64,000 nt of DNA from Acidobacteriota bacterium (GCA_016712445.1 JADJRB010000001.1:2356001-2420000), one strand, 5' to 3'. Shown: positions 35,242-43,354, numbered from the stretch's first letter. Made by a program: numbers and translations. The notes: generated by a model from the letters alone, not told the origin.

Positions 35242-36168
35242 TCACACCGCGCCAATCCAGAGGATCAGCGCCCAGGTCAGCGGCAGGGTCAGCGCGGCCA
35301 GCGTGGTCTGCGCCGCGATCAGGTTTGCCGCCAGCGTCGTGTCGCCGCCCAGTTCACGCGCCAGCACGAACGAGTTCGGCGCGGTCGGCGTCGCCGCGCA
35401 GAGCAGGGCGACGGCCAGGGGCAGGCCGCTCAGCCCGATGGCGAGGCCAATGCCCAGCACCAGCGCCGGCAGGCCGGCCAGCCGCACCAGCGACCAGGTG
35501 AACGTCTTAAGCCCCGCCCGCTTGAGCGCGCCGAGATCGACGCCCGACCCCGCGCTCAAAAGGCCCAGCGCAATCGCTGCATTCGCCAGCATCTTCAGCG
35601 TCTCGTCGGCGATCACCGGCAGGTCGACATGGAACCCCGCAAGCCCGATCCCGATCAGGCACGCATAGATCAGCGGGTTGCGCGTCAGCGCCAGCAGCGG
35701 ACGCGGCGCGCTGCCCGGCGGATGCTCGGCATGGCTGACCAGCGCATAGACCGAAATCACGTTCGCCAGCGGGATCATCGCCGCCGCCGCGAGGCTCACC
35801 AGCGCGAGGCCCTCGTCGCCGAACAACAGTCCGCCCAGCGACAGGCCGATGATCGTGTTCCAGCGCACGTTGGACTGGATGATCGTGCCCACTGCCGGCG
35901 TGCGGATGTTCGGCCAGAACGTCGCGACCAGCCCGAACCCGCCCAGCACCAGCTGCGCCGCCATCAGCGCGCCCAGCATCGCCCACGGCGCATGGTCGAA
36001 GTCCGCATTCGCCAGCGCCCGCACGATCAGCGCCGGCAGCAGCACCAGGAACGACAACCGGTCGAGGCCCCGGAACGCATCCGCCGAGATGAACTTCATC
36101 CGTACAAGGAACTGGCCGAGCGCGACCACCAGCATCACCGGCACGAGCGCGACAAGGAACGAGGTCAT
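35242..36168 (-). CDS. AEC (auxin efflux carrier) family transporter
   Basis: A 308-residue membrane protein with about ten hydrophobic segments in two five-helix repeats. The conserved Asn-containing stretch QSNVRWNTIIGL and the second-half SAGSGVDLGALK, TPTAPNSFVLARELGGD fit the AEC family, which includes malonate, malate and amino-acid carriers. The substrate cannot be deduced. Its ATG overlaps the ruvX stop by four bases; pyrB begins 54 bases downstream. The shared operon with pyrB is suggestive but not proof of a pyrimidine-related solute. Confidence 0.85.
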   Translation of the reverse strand: MTSFLVALVPVMLVVALGQFLVRMKFISADAFRGLDRLSFLVLLPALIVRALANADFDHAPWAMLGALMAAQLVLGGFGLVATFWPNIRTPAVGTIIQSNVRWNTIIGLSLGGLLFGDEGLALVSLAAAAMIPLANVISVYALVSHAEHPPGSAPRPLLALTRNPLIYACLIGIGLAGFHVDLPVIADETLKMLANAAIALGLLSAGSGVDLGALKRAGLKTFTWSLVRLAGLPALVLGIGLAIGLSGLPLAVALLCAATPTAPNSFVLARELGGDTTLAANLIAAQTTLAALTLPLTWALILWIGAV

Positions 36169-36632
36169 GCGCCCGCTTCCATCCGCCCGAGCGCCGCGCG
36201 CAGGATCATCGCCGCCGCCATCGCGTCCACCCGGTCAGACCGGCGCTGCTCGGTGAAGGACAGCTCCCGCATCACCTCGTCGGCCGCCACGGTCGAATAC
36301 CGCTCGTCCTGGAACGCCACCGGAATGTCGCGCGCCTTCAAGAGGTTCGACACCAGCGTGCGCACCGACTGCACGCGCGGCCCCTGCGTGCCGTCCGTGT
36401 TGAGGGGCAGGCCGACCACCAGCCCGACCGCGCCGCGCTCGTCATAGAGCGCCAGCAGCCGTTCGAGGGCAGGGGCCAGCTTCTCCTTGCGGATCGTCTC
36501 CACCGGGCTTGCCAGGATCCGGCTCGCATCCGTCGCCGCCACGCCCAGCGTCTTCGTGCCGGGGTCCAGCCCCAGCAGCACGCCCTTCTGCGGCAGGTCA
36601 AACAGGTCCACGACAGCCATCGCCGGGCACAT
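36165..36632 (-). CDS. ruvX: Putative pre-16S rRNA nuclease RuvX/YqgF
   Basis: A 155-residue RNase H-fold protein. The first acidic residue is Asp23 in LLGLDPGTKTLGVA, then VVGLPLNTDGTQGPR, DERYSTVAA and finally RSDRVDAMAAAMIL with the C-terminal Asp, all in family order. YqgF matures the 5' end of 16S rRNA; a Holliday-junction resolvase role has also been proposed. Two ATG codons are possible (36632 and 36620); I took the first, with an AAGGCGG-like site upstream. It diverges from gatC and is the first gene of the long minus-strand run toward rsmA. Confidence 0.92.
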   Translation of the reverse strand: MCPAMAVVDLFDLPQKGVLLGLDPGTKTLGVAATDASRILASPVETIRKEKLAPALERLLALYDERGAVGLVVGLPLNTDGTQGPRVQSVRTLVSNLLKARDIPVAFQDERYSTVAADEVMRELSFTEQRRSDRVDAMAAAMILRAALGRMEAGA

Positions 36633-36690
36633 ACCGCCTTGAAGCGGCTTTGCCTATGGCGTAATCGGGCCCCACAAGAGGAGCTTCCCC

Positions 36691-36978
36691 ATGAGCGTCA
36701 CCCGCGACGACGTCCGCAAAGTTGCCCGCCTGTCCCGCATTGCGGTGCCGGAAGAGCGCCTCGACGAACTCGCTGGTGAGCTGAACGGCATCCTCGGCTG
36801 GATCGACCAGCTGAACGAAGTCGACGTCGAGGGCGTCGATCCGATGACCTCGGTGGTCGAGACCAAGCTCCCGATGCGCGAAGACGTCGTCACCGACGGC
36901 AACATCCAGGACCAGGTCCTCGCCAATGCCCCCCGCACCGACCACGGCTTCTTCGTCGTCCCGAAGTCGGTCGAGTAG
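36691..36978 (+). CDS. gatC: Asp-tRNA(Asn)/Glu-tRNA(Gln) amidotransferase subunit GatC
   Basis: A 95-residue small subunit that bridges GatA and GatB. The start MSVTRDDVRKVARLSRIAVPEE and the central EVDVEGVDPMTSVVETKLPMREDVVTDG are the family pattern. An AGAGGAG ribosome site precedes the ATG. GatC, GatA and GatB together amidate misacylated Glu-tRNA(Gln) (and Asp-tRNA(Asn)). Here gatC is 2.35 kb upstream of gatA, with a reverse-strand block and repeat elements in between, so it is not cotranscribed with gatA. Confidence 0.95.
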   Translation: MSVTRDDVRKVARLSRIAVPEERLDELAGELNGILGWIDQLNEVDVEGVDPMTSVVETKLPMREDVVTDGNIQDQVLANAPRTDHGFFVVPKSVE

Positions 36979-36996
36979 GGGCTCGTCCCCGAAGCT

Positions 36997-37076
36997 AACC
37001 CTGAGCGAAGTCGAAGGATGAAGCGGGCGCACCAACGTTCCCGCAGACCCCATGCTTGGACTTCGCTCAGCACGAA
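36997..37076. repeat. Intergenic inverted-repeat element (family B)
   Basis: Imperfect arms at 36997-37017 and 37054-37076 share CTGAGCGAAGTC and its complement. It lies just past gatC and could form a hairpin in RNA from either strand. It is followed immediately by the family C palindrome. Confidence 0.7.
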
Positions 37077-37097
37077 CCCGACCTTCACCTCGCCACG

Positions 37098-37170
37098 GTG
37101 TCATCCCGGCGAAAGCCGGGACCCAGACTTTGAAGTTGATACTGGGTCCCGGCTTTCGCCGGGATGACAC
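37098..37170. repeat. Perfect 29-base inverted repeat (family C)
   Basis: Arms 37098-37126 and 37142-37170 are exact reverse complements, with a 15-base spacer; the core is TCATCCCGGCGAAAGCCGGG. It lies between the convergent ends of gatC and the dehydrogenase gene. A second copy occurs at 41617-41700. It could act as a bidirectional terminator or as a mobile palindromic (REP/MITE-like) unit. Confidence 0.9.
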
Positions 37171-37194
37171 GCCGAGAGGGCGAAGATTTCAATC

Positions 37195-38322
37195 CTACTT
37201 GCTCGGATTGATTAGGTACTTCTCGCCGGTCGCCTTGGCGTTGTAGGCCTGCAGCGTCTTCAGATCGAGCGCCTCGGCCAGCGAGATTTCCGCCGTGTAG
37301 TGGCTGGCGAACGTCGTCGTCAGTTCGTCCACCACGCGCTGGCGCATCTTGGCGCGCACCTGCGGGCCGGCCTTCTGCAGGAACGGCGTCAACAGGAACC
37401 CGCCGAGCTTCCAGGCAAAGCCGACGCCCGGCGGCACGATGGTCGGTCCCATGTCGAGGCGGCCATAGATGTAGACCTGCGTCTCCTTGCCGGAGCCGTA
37501 GCGGCTGAACTCTTTCATGTTGCGGCTCGCCGCCGCTTCCATCGCCACCAGCAGCTGCCCGGCCAGCGGCCCGCCGCCGATCGCGTCAAACGCCAGCGTC
37601 GCGCCGGTCTCCGCCAGCTTGTCGATCAGCTCTTCCATGAATTTCGGCGAGGAGGAGTCGACGATATGCTTGGCGCCGATGTCTCGCAGGATCTTCGCCT
37701 GCTCTTCCTTGCGCACGATGTTGACCAGCTCCACCCCGTCCTTGAGGCAGATCTTGTTCAGCATCTGGCCGAGGTTCGAGGCAGCCGCCGTATGCACCAG
37801 CGCCGTGTGGCCTTCCGCCTTCATCGTCTCGACAAAGGCGAGCGCCGTCAGCGGGTTCACGAAGCAGGAGGCGCCGTCGCGCGCCGAGGTGCCATCCGGC
37901 AGCGGCAGCACCTGCGCCACGTTCAAAAGGCGGTACTGCGAATACATCTCGCCGCCGAGGCCGGCGACCATCTTGCCAAGCAGCGCCTGCGCGGCCGGCG
38001 AAGAGCCCGCCTTCACCACGACACCGGCGCCCTCGTTGCCGACCGGCATCGACTGGTCGAGCCGAGGCTTCATCACGCGCAGCGCCGCCTGCGGCACCGC
38101 CGCGGTGATCACCGGGCGGTCCTTCGTACCGGACTGCTTTGCCGTCGACAGGTCGGCCGCGCCGACCAGCAGGCCAAGGTCCGACGGGTTGATCGGCGTC
38201 GCCTGCACTTCGATCAGCACGTCATCCGGGCCCGGCTCCGGCACCAGCACCTCTTCCAGTGACAGTTCCAGTTCCCCGGACGAGCGCACAAGGCTGCGCA
38301 GTTGAAGGGCGGTCTTCGGCAT
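37195..38322 (-). CDS. Zinc-independent MDR family alcohol dehydrogenase / quinone reductase
   Basis: A 375-residue medium-chain dehydrogenase/reductase. The N-terminal GroES-like half ends in INPSDLGLLVG and VGNEGAGVVVKAG; the NAD(P) half shows HTAAASNLGQML where a GxGxxG-like loop is expected and FDAIGGGPLAGQL later. The catalytic zinc ligands of classical ADHs are missing (no GHE motif with Cys), which fits the quinone oxidoreductase branch. Substrate unknown. It ends close to the perfect palindrome and precedes the SET-domain gene on the opposite end of a reverse-strand block inside the gat region. Confidence 0.85.
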   Translation of the reverse strand: MPKTALQLRSLVRSSGELELSLEEVLVPEPGPDDVLIEVQATPINPSDLGLLVGAADLSTAKQSGTKDRPVITAAVPQAALRVMKPRLDQSMPVGNEGAGVVVKAGSSPAAQALLGKMVAGLGGEMYSQYRLLNVAQVLPLPDGTSARDGASCFVNPLTALAFVETMKAEGHTALVHTAAASNLGQMLNKICLKDGVELVNIVRKEEQAKILRDIGAKHIVDSSSPKFMEELIDKLAETGATLAFDAIGGGPLAGQLLVAMEAAASRNMKEFSRYGSGKETQVYIYGRLDMGPTIVPPGVGFAWKLGGFLLTPFLQKAGPQVRAKMRQRVVDELTTTFASHYTAEISLAEALDLKTLQAYNAKATGEKYLINPSK

Positions 38323-38351
38323 CGGGTCTTCCTCCTGTGGGCCGCGGGCGG

Positions 38352-38735
38352 TCAGATCGCCTCTTCGGCAAACTCCTCATAATCAATGAGAATTTCGTCT
38401 CCCGCCTTCAGGGCGGTGCGCGCGGTCAACCTCACGGTTTGCGCGCCCGCGTCAACCGTAAAGTCGGCATTGGCCTTGCTGCTGTGGTTGCACATCGAGA
38501 TCTCCCCGAACGCCACCGCCGCCCGGATCGCGCCGTCGGCGCGCTCATCGACATAGAAAACGTAGTGGTAGAGCCGCGTTGCCTTCAGCGTCTCGGTGTC
38601 TTCGTGGGAGAGCACCAGCAGGGGATAGGTGCCGATCTCGGCCCCCGCCGGAAGGCGAACCGAAGCAAACAATCCGCGGCCATGCAGGGGCGAGGTGCGA
38701 ACCTCGGCGCGGGCCCCTCCGTCTGGTGCAAGCAT
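38352..38735 (-). CDS. Small SET-domain protein (putative lysine methyltransferase)
   Basis: A 127-residue protein with SET features in order: HGRGLFASVRLPAG at 18-31, MCNHSSKANADF at 81-92 (the NHS motif that folds over SAM) and AGDEILIDYEEF at 111-122 (the terminal Tyr motif). Pre- and post-SET cysteine clusters are absent, as in bacterial and viral short SET proteins. It would use SAM to methylate lysine in a protein target, which is unknown. It lies 29 bases upstream of the MDR dehydrogenase, on the same strand, and may be co-transcribed with it. Confidence 0.75.
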   Translation of the reverse strand: MLAPDGGARAEVRTSPLHGRGLFASVRLPAGAEIGTYPLLVLSHEDTETLKATRLYHYVFYVDERADGAIRAAVAFGEISMCNHSSKANADFTVDAGAQTVRLTARTALKAGDEILIDYEEFAEEAI

Positions 38736-38775
38736 GGCGCGTGTCTAGCACGCGCCGATGCCCGCGCCAGCGGGG

Positions 38776-39192
38776 TCAGGCGGGATTTTCTTCAGCCTTC
38801 TTGGCGTCCTTGTCCCAGTTGTAGATGTTCCTGATCATGCACCGGCGCGACCCGAAGGTTTCCCCGAAGGTCGAGGCGATGATGATGGAATCGCCCGGCG
38901 TCAGGCAGCTGGTGGAATTGTCGAGGGCAATCGATTCGGCATTGTCGAGGTCGAGGCAGGTGCCCGTCACCTCGACCATGTAGCGCTTCTTGCCGTCGTG
39001 CAGCAGCACCGTGCTGCGGTCGTTCATGCTGAACCCGTCGATGCTCGACGCGAAACAGACCTTGTTGGTCTCCTCGCCAAGGCGGGGATCGTCGGCATAC
39101 TGGGCGATCCCGCGCGGGCTGGGTTCAGCCGGGGTGCTCGTGCAGCCCGCGAGCGTTGCAGCCGCGACGGCGGCGAAAATGACCTGTTTCAT
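38776..39192 (-). CDS. Lipoprotein of DUF6491-like type
   Basis: A 138-residue lipoprotein: signal KQVIFAAVAAATLAGC with lipobox LAGC, then a mature domain with four cysteines (in KVCFAS, GTCLDL, TSCLTPGD and RRCMIRNIY) that could pair in the periplasm. The pattern CF...GTCLDLD...CLTPGD...IYNW recalls the DUF6491 family of small envelope proteins; no function is known. I used the ATG at 39192 rather than an upstream in-frame start because it is followed by the signal peptide. It diverges from gatA. Confidence 0.65.
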   Translation of the reverse strand: MKQVIFAAVAAATLAGCTSTPAEPSPRGIAQYADDPRLGEETNKVCFASSIDGFSMNDRSTVLLHDGKKRYMVEVTGTCLDLDNAESIALDNSTSCLTPGDSIIIASTFGETFGSRRCMIRNIYNWDKDAKKAEENPA

Positions 39193-39332
39193 GGCGTTGT
39201 CCTCTTCCGCAGTATCCCACACGCTCCGCCAGTGTGCGCTGCCCCGCGCCCGGCTGCAATCACCTCACGGAGACTTGAACTTTTGCCGCCGGGGCCGTAG
39301 CAGGCGGGGCTTCACTCCAAGGACGTGTCCCG

Positions 39333-40805
39333 ATGACCGATCTCACCGCCCTGACCCTCGCCGAAGCGCTGGACGGGCTGGAATCGAAGCAGTTTTCCTC
39401 GGTCGAGCTGACGGAGGCCTTCAACGCCGCCATCCAGGGCGCCCGCGTGCTCAACGCCTTCGTGGTCGAAACGCCGGAAAAAGCGCTCGAGATGGCCAAG
39501 GCCTCGGACGCCCGCCGCGCCAAGGGCAAGGCCGGCAAGCTCGACGGCGCCCCGCTCGGCATCAAGGACCTCTACTGCACCAAGGGTGTCCGCACGACCG
39601 CCTGCTCGGGCATCCTCGGCGAGTTCACGCCCACCTACGAGTCCACCGTCACCCAGAACCTCTGGGACGAAGGCGCCGTCATGCTCGGCAAGCTCAACAT
39701 GGACGAGTTCGCGATGGGCTCCTCCAACGAGACCTCGCATTTCGGCAACGTCATCAACCCGTGGCGCCGCAAGGGCGACAACCAGGGCCTCACCCCCGGT
39801 GGCTCGTCGGGCGGATCGGCCTCCTCGGTCGCCGCCAACCTCTGCCTTGCCGCCACCGCCTCCGACACCGGCGGCTCGATCCGCCAGCCCGCCGCCTTCA
39901 CCGGCACCGTCGGCATCAAGCCGACCTATGGCCGCGCCAGCCGCTACGGCATGGTCGCCTTCGCCTCCTCGCTCGACCAGGCCGGCCCGATCACCAAGAC
40001 CGTCGAAGACAGCGCCATCCTCCTCGAAGTGATGTGCAGCCACGACCCGAAGGACTCCACCTCCCTCGACATCAAGACGCCCGACTGGCGGAAAGATGTC
40101 CGCAAGGGCGTGAAAGGCATGAAGATCGGTATCCCGAAGGAATACCGTATTGAAGGCCTCTCCGAGGAGATTGACGCGCTCTGGCAGCAGGGCATCAAGT
40201 GGCTGAAGGCCGCCGGCGCCGAGATCGTCGACATCTCCCTTCCGCACACGAAGTATGCGCTGCCCGCCTACTACATCGTCGCGCCCGCCGAAGCCTCGTC
40301 CAACCTCGCCCGCTATGACGGCATGCGCTACGGCGCCCGCGTCGAGGGCGCGAACCTGACCGGCACCTATGAAGGCACGCGCGCTTCCGGCTTCGGCAAG
40401 GAAGTCCAGCGCCGCCTGATGATCGGCACCTATGTGCTCTCGTCCGGCTATTACGACGCCTACTACCTGCGCGCCCAGAAAGTCCGTACCAAGATCTTCC
40501 AGGACTTCGTCGAGGCCTTCAAGACCTGCGACGCGATCCTGACGCCGGCCTGTCCGTCGCCCGCTTTCGCCTTCGGTGAAAAGTCCGGCGACCCGATCGA
40601 GATGTACCTCAACGACGTCTTCACGGTCACCGCGAACCTTGCCGGATTGCCCGGCATCGCCGTTCCGGCCGGCCTCTCCGCCAACGGCCTGCCGCTCGGC
40701 CTGCAGGTCATCGGCAAGGCCCTCGACGAGAGCGCCTGCTTCCGCGTCGGCGGCGCCCTGGAAGACGCAGCCGGCTTCGTGGCCAAACCGGAGAAGTGGT
40801 GGTAG
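39333..40805 (+). CDS. gatA: Glu-tRNA(Gln)/Asp-tRNA(Asn) amidotransferase subunit GatA
   Basis: A 490-residue amidase that hydrolyses glutamine and delivers ammonia to GatB. The Ser-cis-Ser-Lys machinery is visible: Lys78 in GIKDL, Ser158 in the PGGSSGGSAS loop and Ser182 in DTGGSIRQPA. Landmarks NPWRRKG and KPTYGRASRYG match GatA. The gene lies 140 bases after the divergent lipoprotein. Two small membrane-protein genes separate it from gatB. Confidence 0.97.
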   Translation: MTDLTALTLAEALDGLESKQFSSVELTEAFNAAIQGARVLNAFVVETPEKALEMAKASDARRAKGKAGKLDGAPLGIKDLYCTKGVRTTACSGILGEFTPTYESTVTQNLWDEGAVMLGKLNMDEFAMGSSNETSHFGNVINPWRRKGDNQGLTPGGSSGGSASSVAANLCLAATASDTGGSIRQPAAFTGTVGIKPTYGRASRYGMVAFASSLDQAGPITKTVEDSAILLEVMCSHDPKDSTSLDIKTPDWRKDVRKGVKGMKIGIPKEYRIEGLSEEIDALWQQGIKWLKAAGAEIVDISLPHTKYALPAYYIVAPAEASSNLARYDGMRYGARVEGANLTGTYEGTRASGFGKEVQRRLMIGTYVLSSGYYDAYYLRAQKVRTKIFQDFVEAFKTCDAILTPACPSPAFAFGEKSGDPIEMYLNDVFTVTANLAGLPGIAVPAGLSANGLPLGLQVIGKALDESACFRVGGALEDAAGFVAKPEKWW

Positions 40806-40815
40806 TTCTACCTCC

Positions 40816-41115
40816 ATGAGCCGCTGGATACGCATCGCGTTCGGTCTGGGCCTCGTCGTTCTGGCGATCGGCCTCTACCTCGCGCCCCACTTCACCTACA
40901 CCAACGAGACGCAGGGCGAGGCCCTCGTCTTCGTGCCCGTCGGCCTGCTCGCCGGCATTGCCCTCATCGGCCTCGCCATCGCCGCCACCGGCTTCATCGA
41001 CATCGACGGCTCGGACGCGCGCTTGAAGGCCGAGTTCGATGCCATACCTTACAAGAACCGGGCCGAGGCTTCCGAAACGCCCCCCGGGCGCGCCCCCGGA
41101 GACAACAGCCCGTGA
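40816..41115 (+). CDS. Small membrane protein, unknown function
   Basis: A 99-residue protein with two hydrophobic segments (about 6-23 and 38-63) and a polar, Pro/Ala-rich C-terminus ending PPGRAPGDNSP. I do not recognise a family. It starts 10 bases after gatA; a CTACCTCC stretch rather than a good ribosome site precedes the ATG, so translation may depend on coupling with gatA. It overlaps the following gene by four bases. Confidence 0.6.
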   Translation: MSRWIRIAFGLGLVVLAIGLYLAPHFTYTNETQGEALVFVPVGLLAGIALIGLAIAATGFIDIDGSDARLKAEFDAIPYKNRAEASETPPGRAPGDNSP

Positions 41116-41588
41116 CCCGCTACCTTGTCCTTTTCGTCGTGCTGGTTGCCATCGGCCTCGCCATGATGGCGGCGATCCTCGCGCAGTATGGCTACAGCCT
41201 GTTCGACCCCGAAATGCGCATGATGGTGGCCGTCGCCGTCGCGGTGGCCGCCTATGTCGCCTGGCGCATCTCGACACTGCTGAAGAACCGCCGCAACGAC
41301 CTCTCCGGCCGTCCGGCCCCTGGCGGCGCGGGGCAGGGCAAGCTCGCCGGCTTGTTCGCGCCGAAAAAGAGCGCCGCCCATGAGGCCCGCGAGGCCTCGC
41401 TCGAAGCCCGCCGCCGCAAGCTGATCGAAGAGGGCAAGCTGGAGCCCGAAGAGGCCCCGCCGCCACCGCCGCCCCCGGCCGCAGAAGGCGAAAAGCCGAC
41501 CCGCGTCGCCGCCGATGCCCCGATCAAGGACCGCATGGCCGCCCGCGCCGAACGCGTCCGCCTTGCCAAGGAACAGGGCAAAATCTGA
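41112..41588 (+). CDS. Single-pass/two-TM membrane protein with proline-rich cytoplasmic tail
   Basis: This 158-residue protein starts with a GTG overlapping the previous gene by four bases. Two hydrophobic segments (about 4-25 and 36-53) are followed by a long polar tail: a basic stretch KNRRNDLSGR, a charged helix KSAAHEAREASLEARRR, a seven-proline run near 120 and a C-terminal RMAARAERVRLAKEQGK. The tail looks cytoplasmic and partly helical, suggesting a binding or scaffold role. No family recognised. It ends 29 bases before the second copy of the long palindrome that precedes gatB. Confidence 0.6.
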   Translation: MTRYLVLFVVLVAIGLAMMAAILAQYGYSLFDPEMRMMVAVAVAVAAYVAWRISTLLKNRRNDLSGRPAPGGAGQGKLAGLFAPKKSAAHEAREASLEARRRKLIEEGKLEPEEAPPPPPPPAAEGEKPTRVAADAPIKDRMAARAERVRLAKEQGKI

Positions 41589-41616
41589 ACGCAGAGGCTT
41601 TGCAGCGCCCTGTTTT

Positions 41617-41700
41617 CTTGTCATCCCGGCGAAAGCCGGGACCCAGTTAGCCCCGCCGCGCTGCTTCCCGCTGGATCCCGGCTTTCGCCGGGATGACAAG
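41617..41700. repeat. Near-perfect 30-base inverted repeat (family C, second copy)
   Basis: Arms 41617-41646 and 41671-41700 are reverse complements with a single mismatch (GGGTCC against GGATCC), spacer 24 bases. The core is the same as in the 37098-37170 element. It sits between the membrane-protein gene and gatB, so read-through transcripts would carry the hairpin just upstream of gatB. Confidence 0.88.
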
Positions 41701-41737
41701 CCGGGTAAGGAACCCGAAATACCCTGAGGACCGACCG

Positions 41738-43246
41738 ATGACCGACAGACCTACCTTCCGCATCAAGGGCGAAACCGGCGACTGGGAAGTCGTCATGGGG
41801 CTGGAAATCCACGCCCAGGTCGCCTCCAATGCGAAGCTGTTCTCCGGCGCGGCCACCACCTTCGGCGCAGACCCGAACTGCAACGTCTCGCTCGTCGACG
41901 CCGCCATGCCGGGCATGCTGCCGGTCATCAACAGGTTCTGCGTCGAGCAGGCGATCCGGACCGGCCTCGGCCTCAAGGCCAGGATCAACACCTGGAGCCG
42001 CTTCGACCGGAAGAACTACTTCTACCCGGACCTGCCGCAAGGCTACCAGATATCCCAGTTCGCCCACCCGATCGTCGGCGAGGGCGAGATCGAGGTCGAC
42101 GTCGAAGTTCCGGGCAAGGAGGATTACGCCTTCACCTGCCGCATCGAGCGCCTGCACCTCGAACAGGATGCCGGCAAGTCGATCCACGACATGGACCCGA
42201 ACGCCACCTATGTGGACCTCAACCGCTCCGGCGTCGCCCTCATGGAAATCGTCTCCAAGCCTGACGTGCGCTCGCCCGCCGAGGCCGCCGCCTATGTCAA
42301 GAAACTGCGCGCCATCGTCATCGCGCTCGGCACCTGCGACGGCGACATGGAGAAGGGCAACCTGCGCGCCGACGTGAACGTCTCCGTCTGCCGCCCCGGC
42401 GCCTACGAGAAGTTCCGGGAAACCGGCGATTTCAAACACCTCGGCACGCGCTGCGAGCTGAAGAACATGAACTCCTACCGCTTCATCCAGCAGGCCATCG
42501 AATACGAGGCGCGCCGCCAGATCGAGATCATCGAAAGCGGCGGCAAGGTCGATCAGGAAACCCGCCTGTTCGACGCCGTGAAAGGCGAGACCCGCTCGAT
42601 GCGCTCCAAGGAAGACGCGCACGACTACCGCTATTTCCCGGATCCTGACCTCCTGCCGCTCGAATTCGAGCAGGCCTGGATCGAGGACATCCGCAAATCG
42701 CTGCCCGAACTTCCGGACCAGAAGCGCGCCCGCTTCGAGAAGGACTACGGCCTCTCGCGTTACGACGCCGGCGTTCTCACGTCCGACGCCGACAAGGCCG
42801 AGTACTACGAAACCGTCGCCAAGGGCCGCGATCCGAAACTCGCCGCCAACTGGGTCACGCAGGAACTCTTCGGCTACCTCAACAAGGAAGGCCTGGAGCT
42901 CGCTGACAGCCCCGTCTCGGCCTCCGCGCTCGGCGGCCTGATCGGCCTCATCTCGGACAACACGATAAGCGGCAAGATCGCCAAGGACGTCTTTGCCCGG
43001 ATGATCGCGGGTGAGGGCGAGGCTGGCGCCATCGTCGAGAAACACGGCCTGAAACAGGTCACCGACACCGGCGCCATCGAGAAGGTCGTCGACGAGATCA
43101 TCGCGGCAAACCCCGAACAGGTCGCCAAGGTGAAGGACAAGCCGCAGACCCTCGGCTGGTTCGTCGGCCAGGTGATGAAAGCCTCGGGCGGCAAGGCCAA
43201 CCCGCAGGCCGTCAACGACATCCTGAAAGCCAAGCTCGGACTCTGA
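41738..43246 (+). CDS. gatB: Glu-tRNA(Gln)/Asp-tRNA(Asn) amidotransferase subunit GatB
   Basis: A 502-residue kinase/transamidase subunit. It starts IKGETGDWEVVMGLEIHAQV and has the conserved NRSGVALMEIVSKPD and GTRCELKNMNSYRFIQQAI segments, followed by YRYFPDPDLLPLE. The C-terminal YqeY/tail domain (about 350-500) ends with GWFVGQVMKASGGKANPQAVN. I chose the ATG at 41738, preceded by a GAGGA site. It is the distant partner of gatC and gatA. Confidence 0.97.
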   Translation: MTDRPTFRIKGETGDWEVVMGLEIHAQVASNAKLFSGAATTFGADPNCNVSLVDAAMPGMLPVINRFCVEQAIRTGLGLKARINTWSRFDRKNYFYPDLPQGYQISQFAHPIVGEGEIEVDVEVPGKEDYAFTCRIERLHLEQDAGKSIHDMDPNATYVDLNRSGVALMEIVSKPDVRSPAEAAAYVKKLRAIVIALGTCDGDMEKGNLRADVNVSVCRPGAYEKFRETGDFKHLGTRCELKNMNSYRFIQQAIEYEARRQIEIIESGGKVDQETRLFDAVKGETRSMRSKEDAHDYRYFPDPDLLPLEFEQAWIEDIRKSLPELPDQKRARFEKDYGLSRYDAGVLTSDADKAEYYETVAKGRDPKLAANWVTQELFGYLNKEGLELADSPVSASALGGLIGLISDNTISGKIAKDVFARMIAGEGEAGAIVEKHGLKQVTDTGAIEKVVDEIIAANPEQVAKVKDKPQTLGWFVGQVMKASGGKANPQAVNDILKAKLGL

Positions 43247-43250
43247 CCGG

Positions 43251-43348
43251 CTTACGCAACGCTTTGCCGGAAAATAATCCAGCAAAAGCAAACGTGTAAA
43301 ACTAATTTCAGGAAACTTACGCAACACCCCTGCGGCCGGCCTTATACT
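43251..43348 (+). promoter_or_regulatory. AT-richer promoter region with repeated CTTACGCAAC
   Basis: The 10-base word CTTACGCAAC occurs at 43251-43260 and again at 43316-43325. Between them the DNA is markedly AT-richer than its neighbours. A TATACT element at 43343-43348 ends 6 bases before the ATG of the next gene, so the transcript may be leaderless. Assigned by eye. Confidence 0.4.
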
Positions 43349-43354
43349 GGCCGC

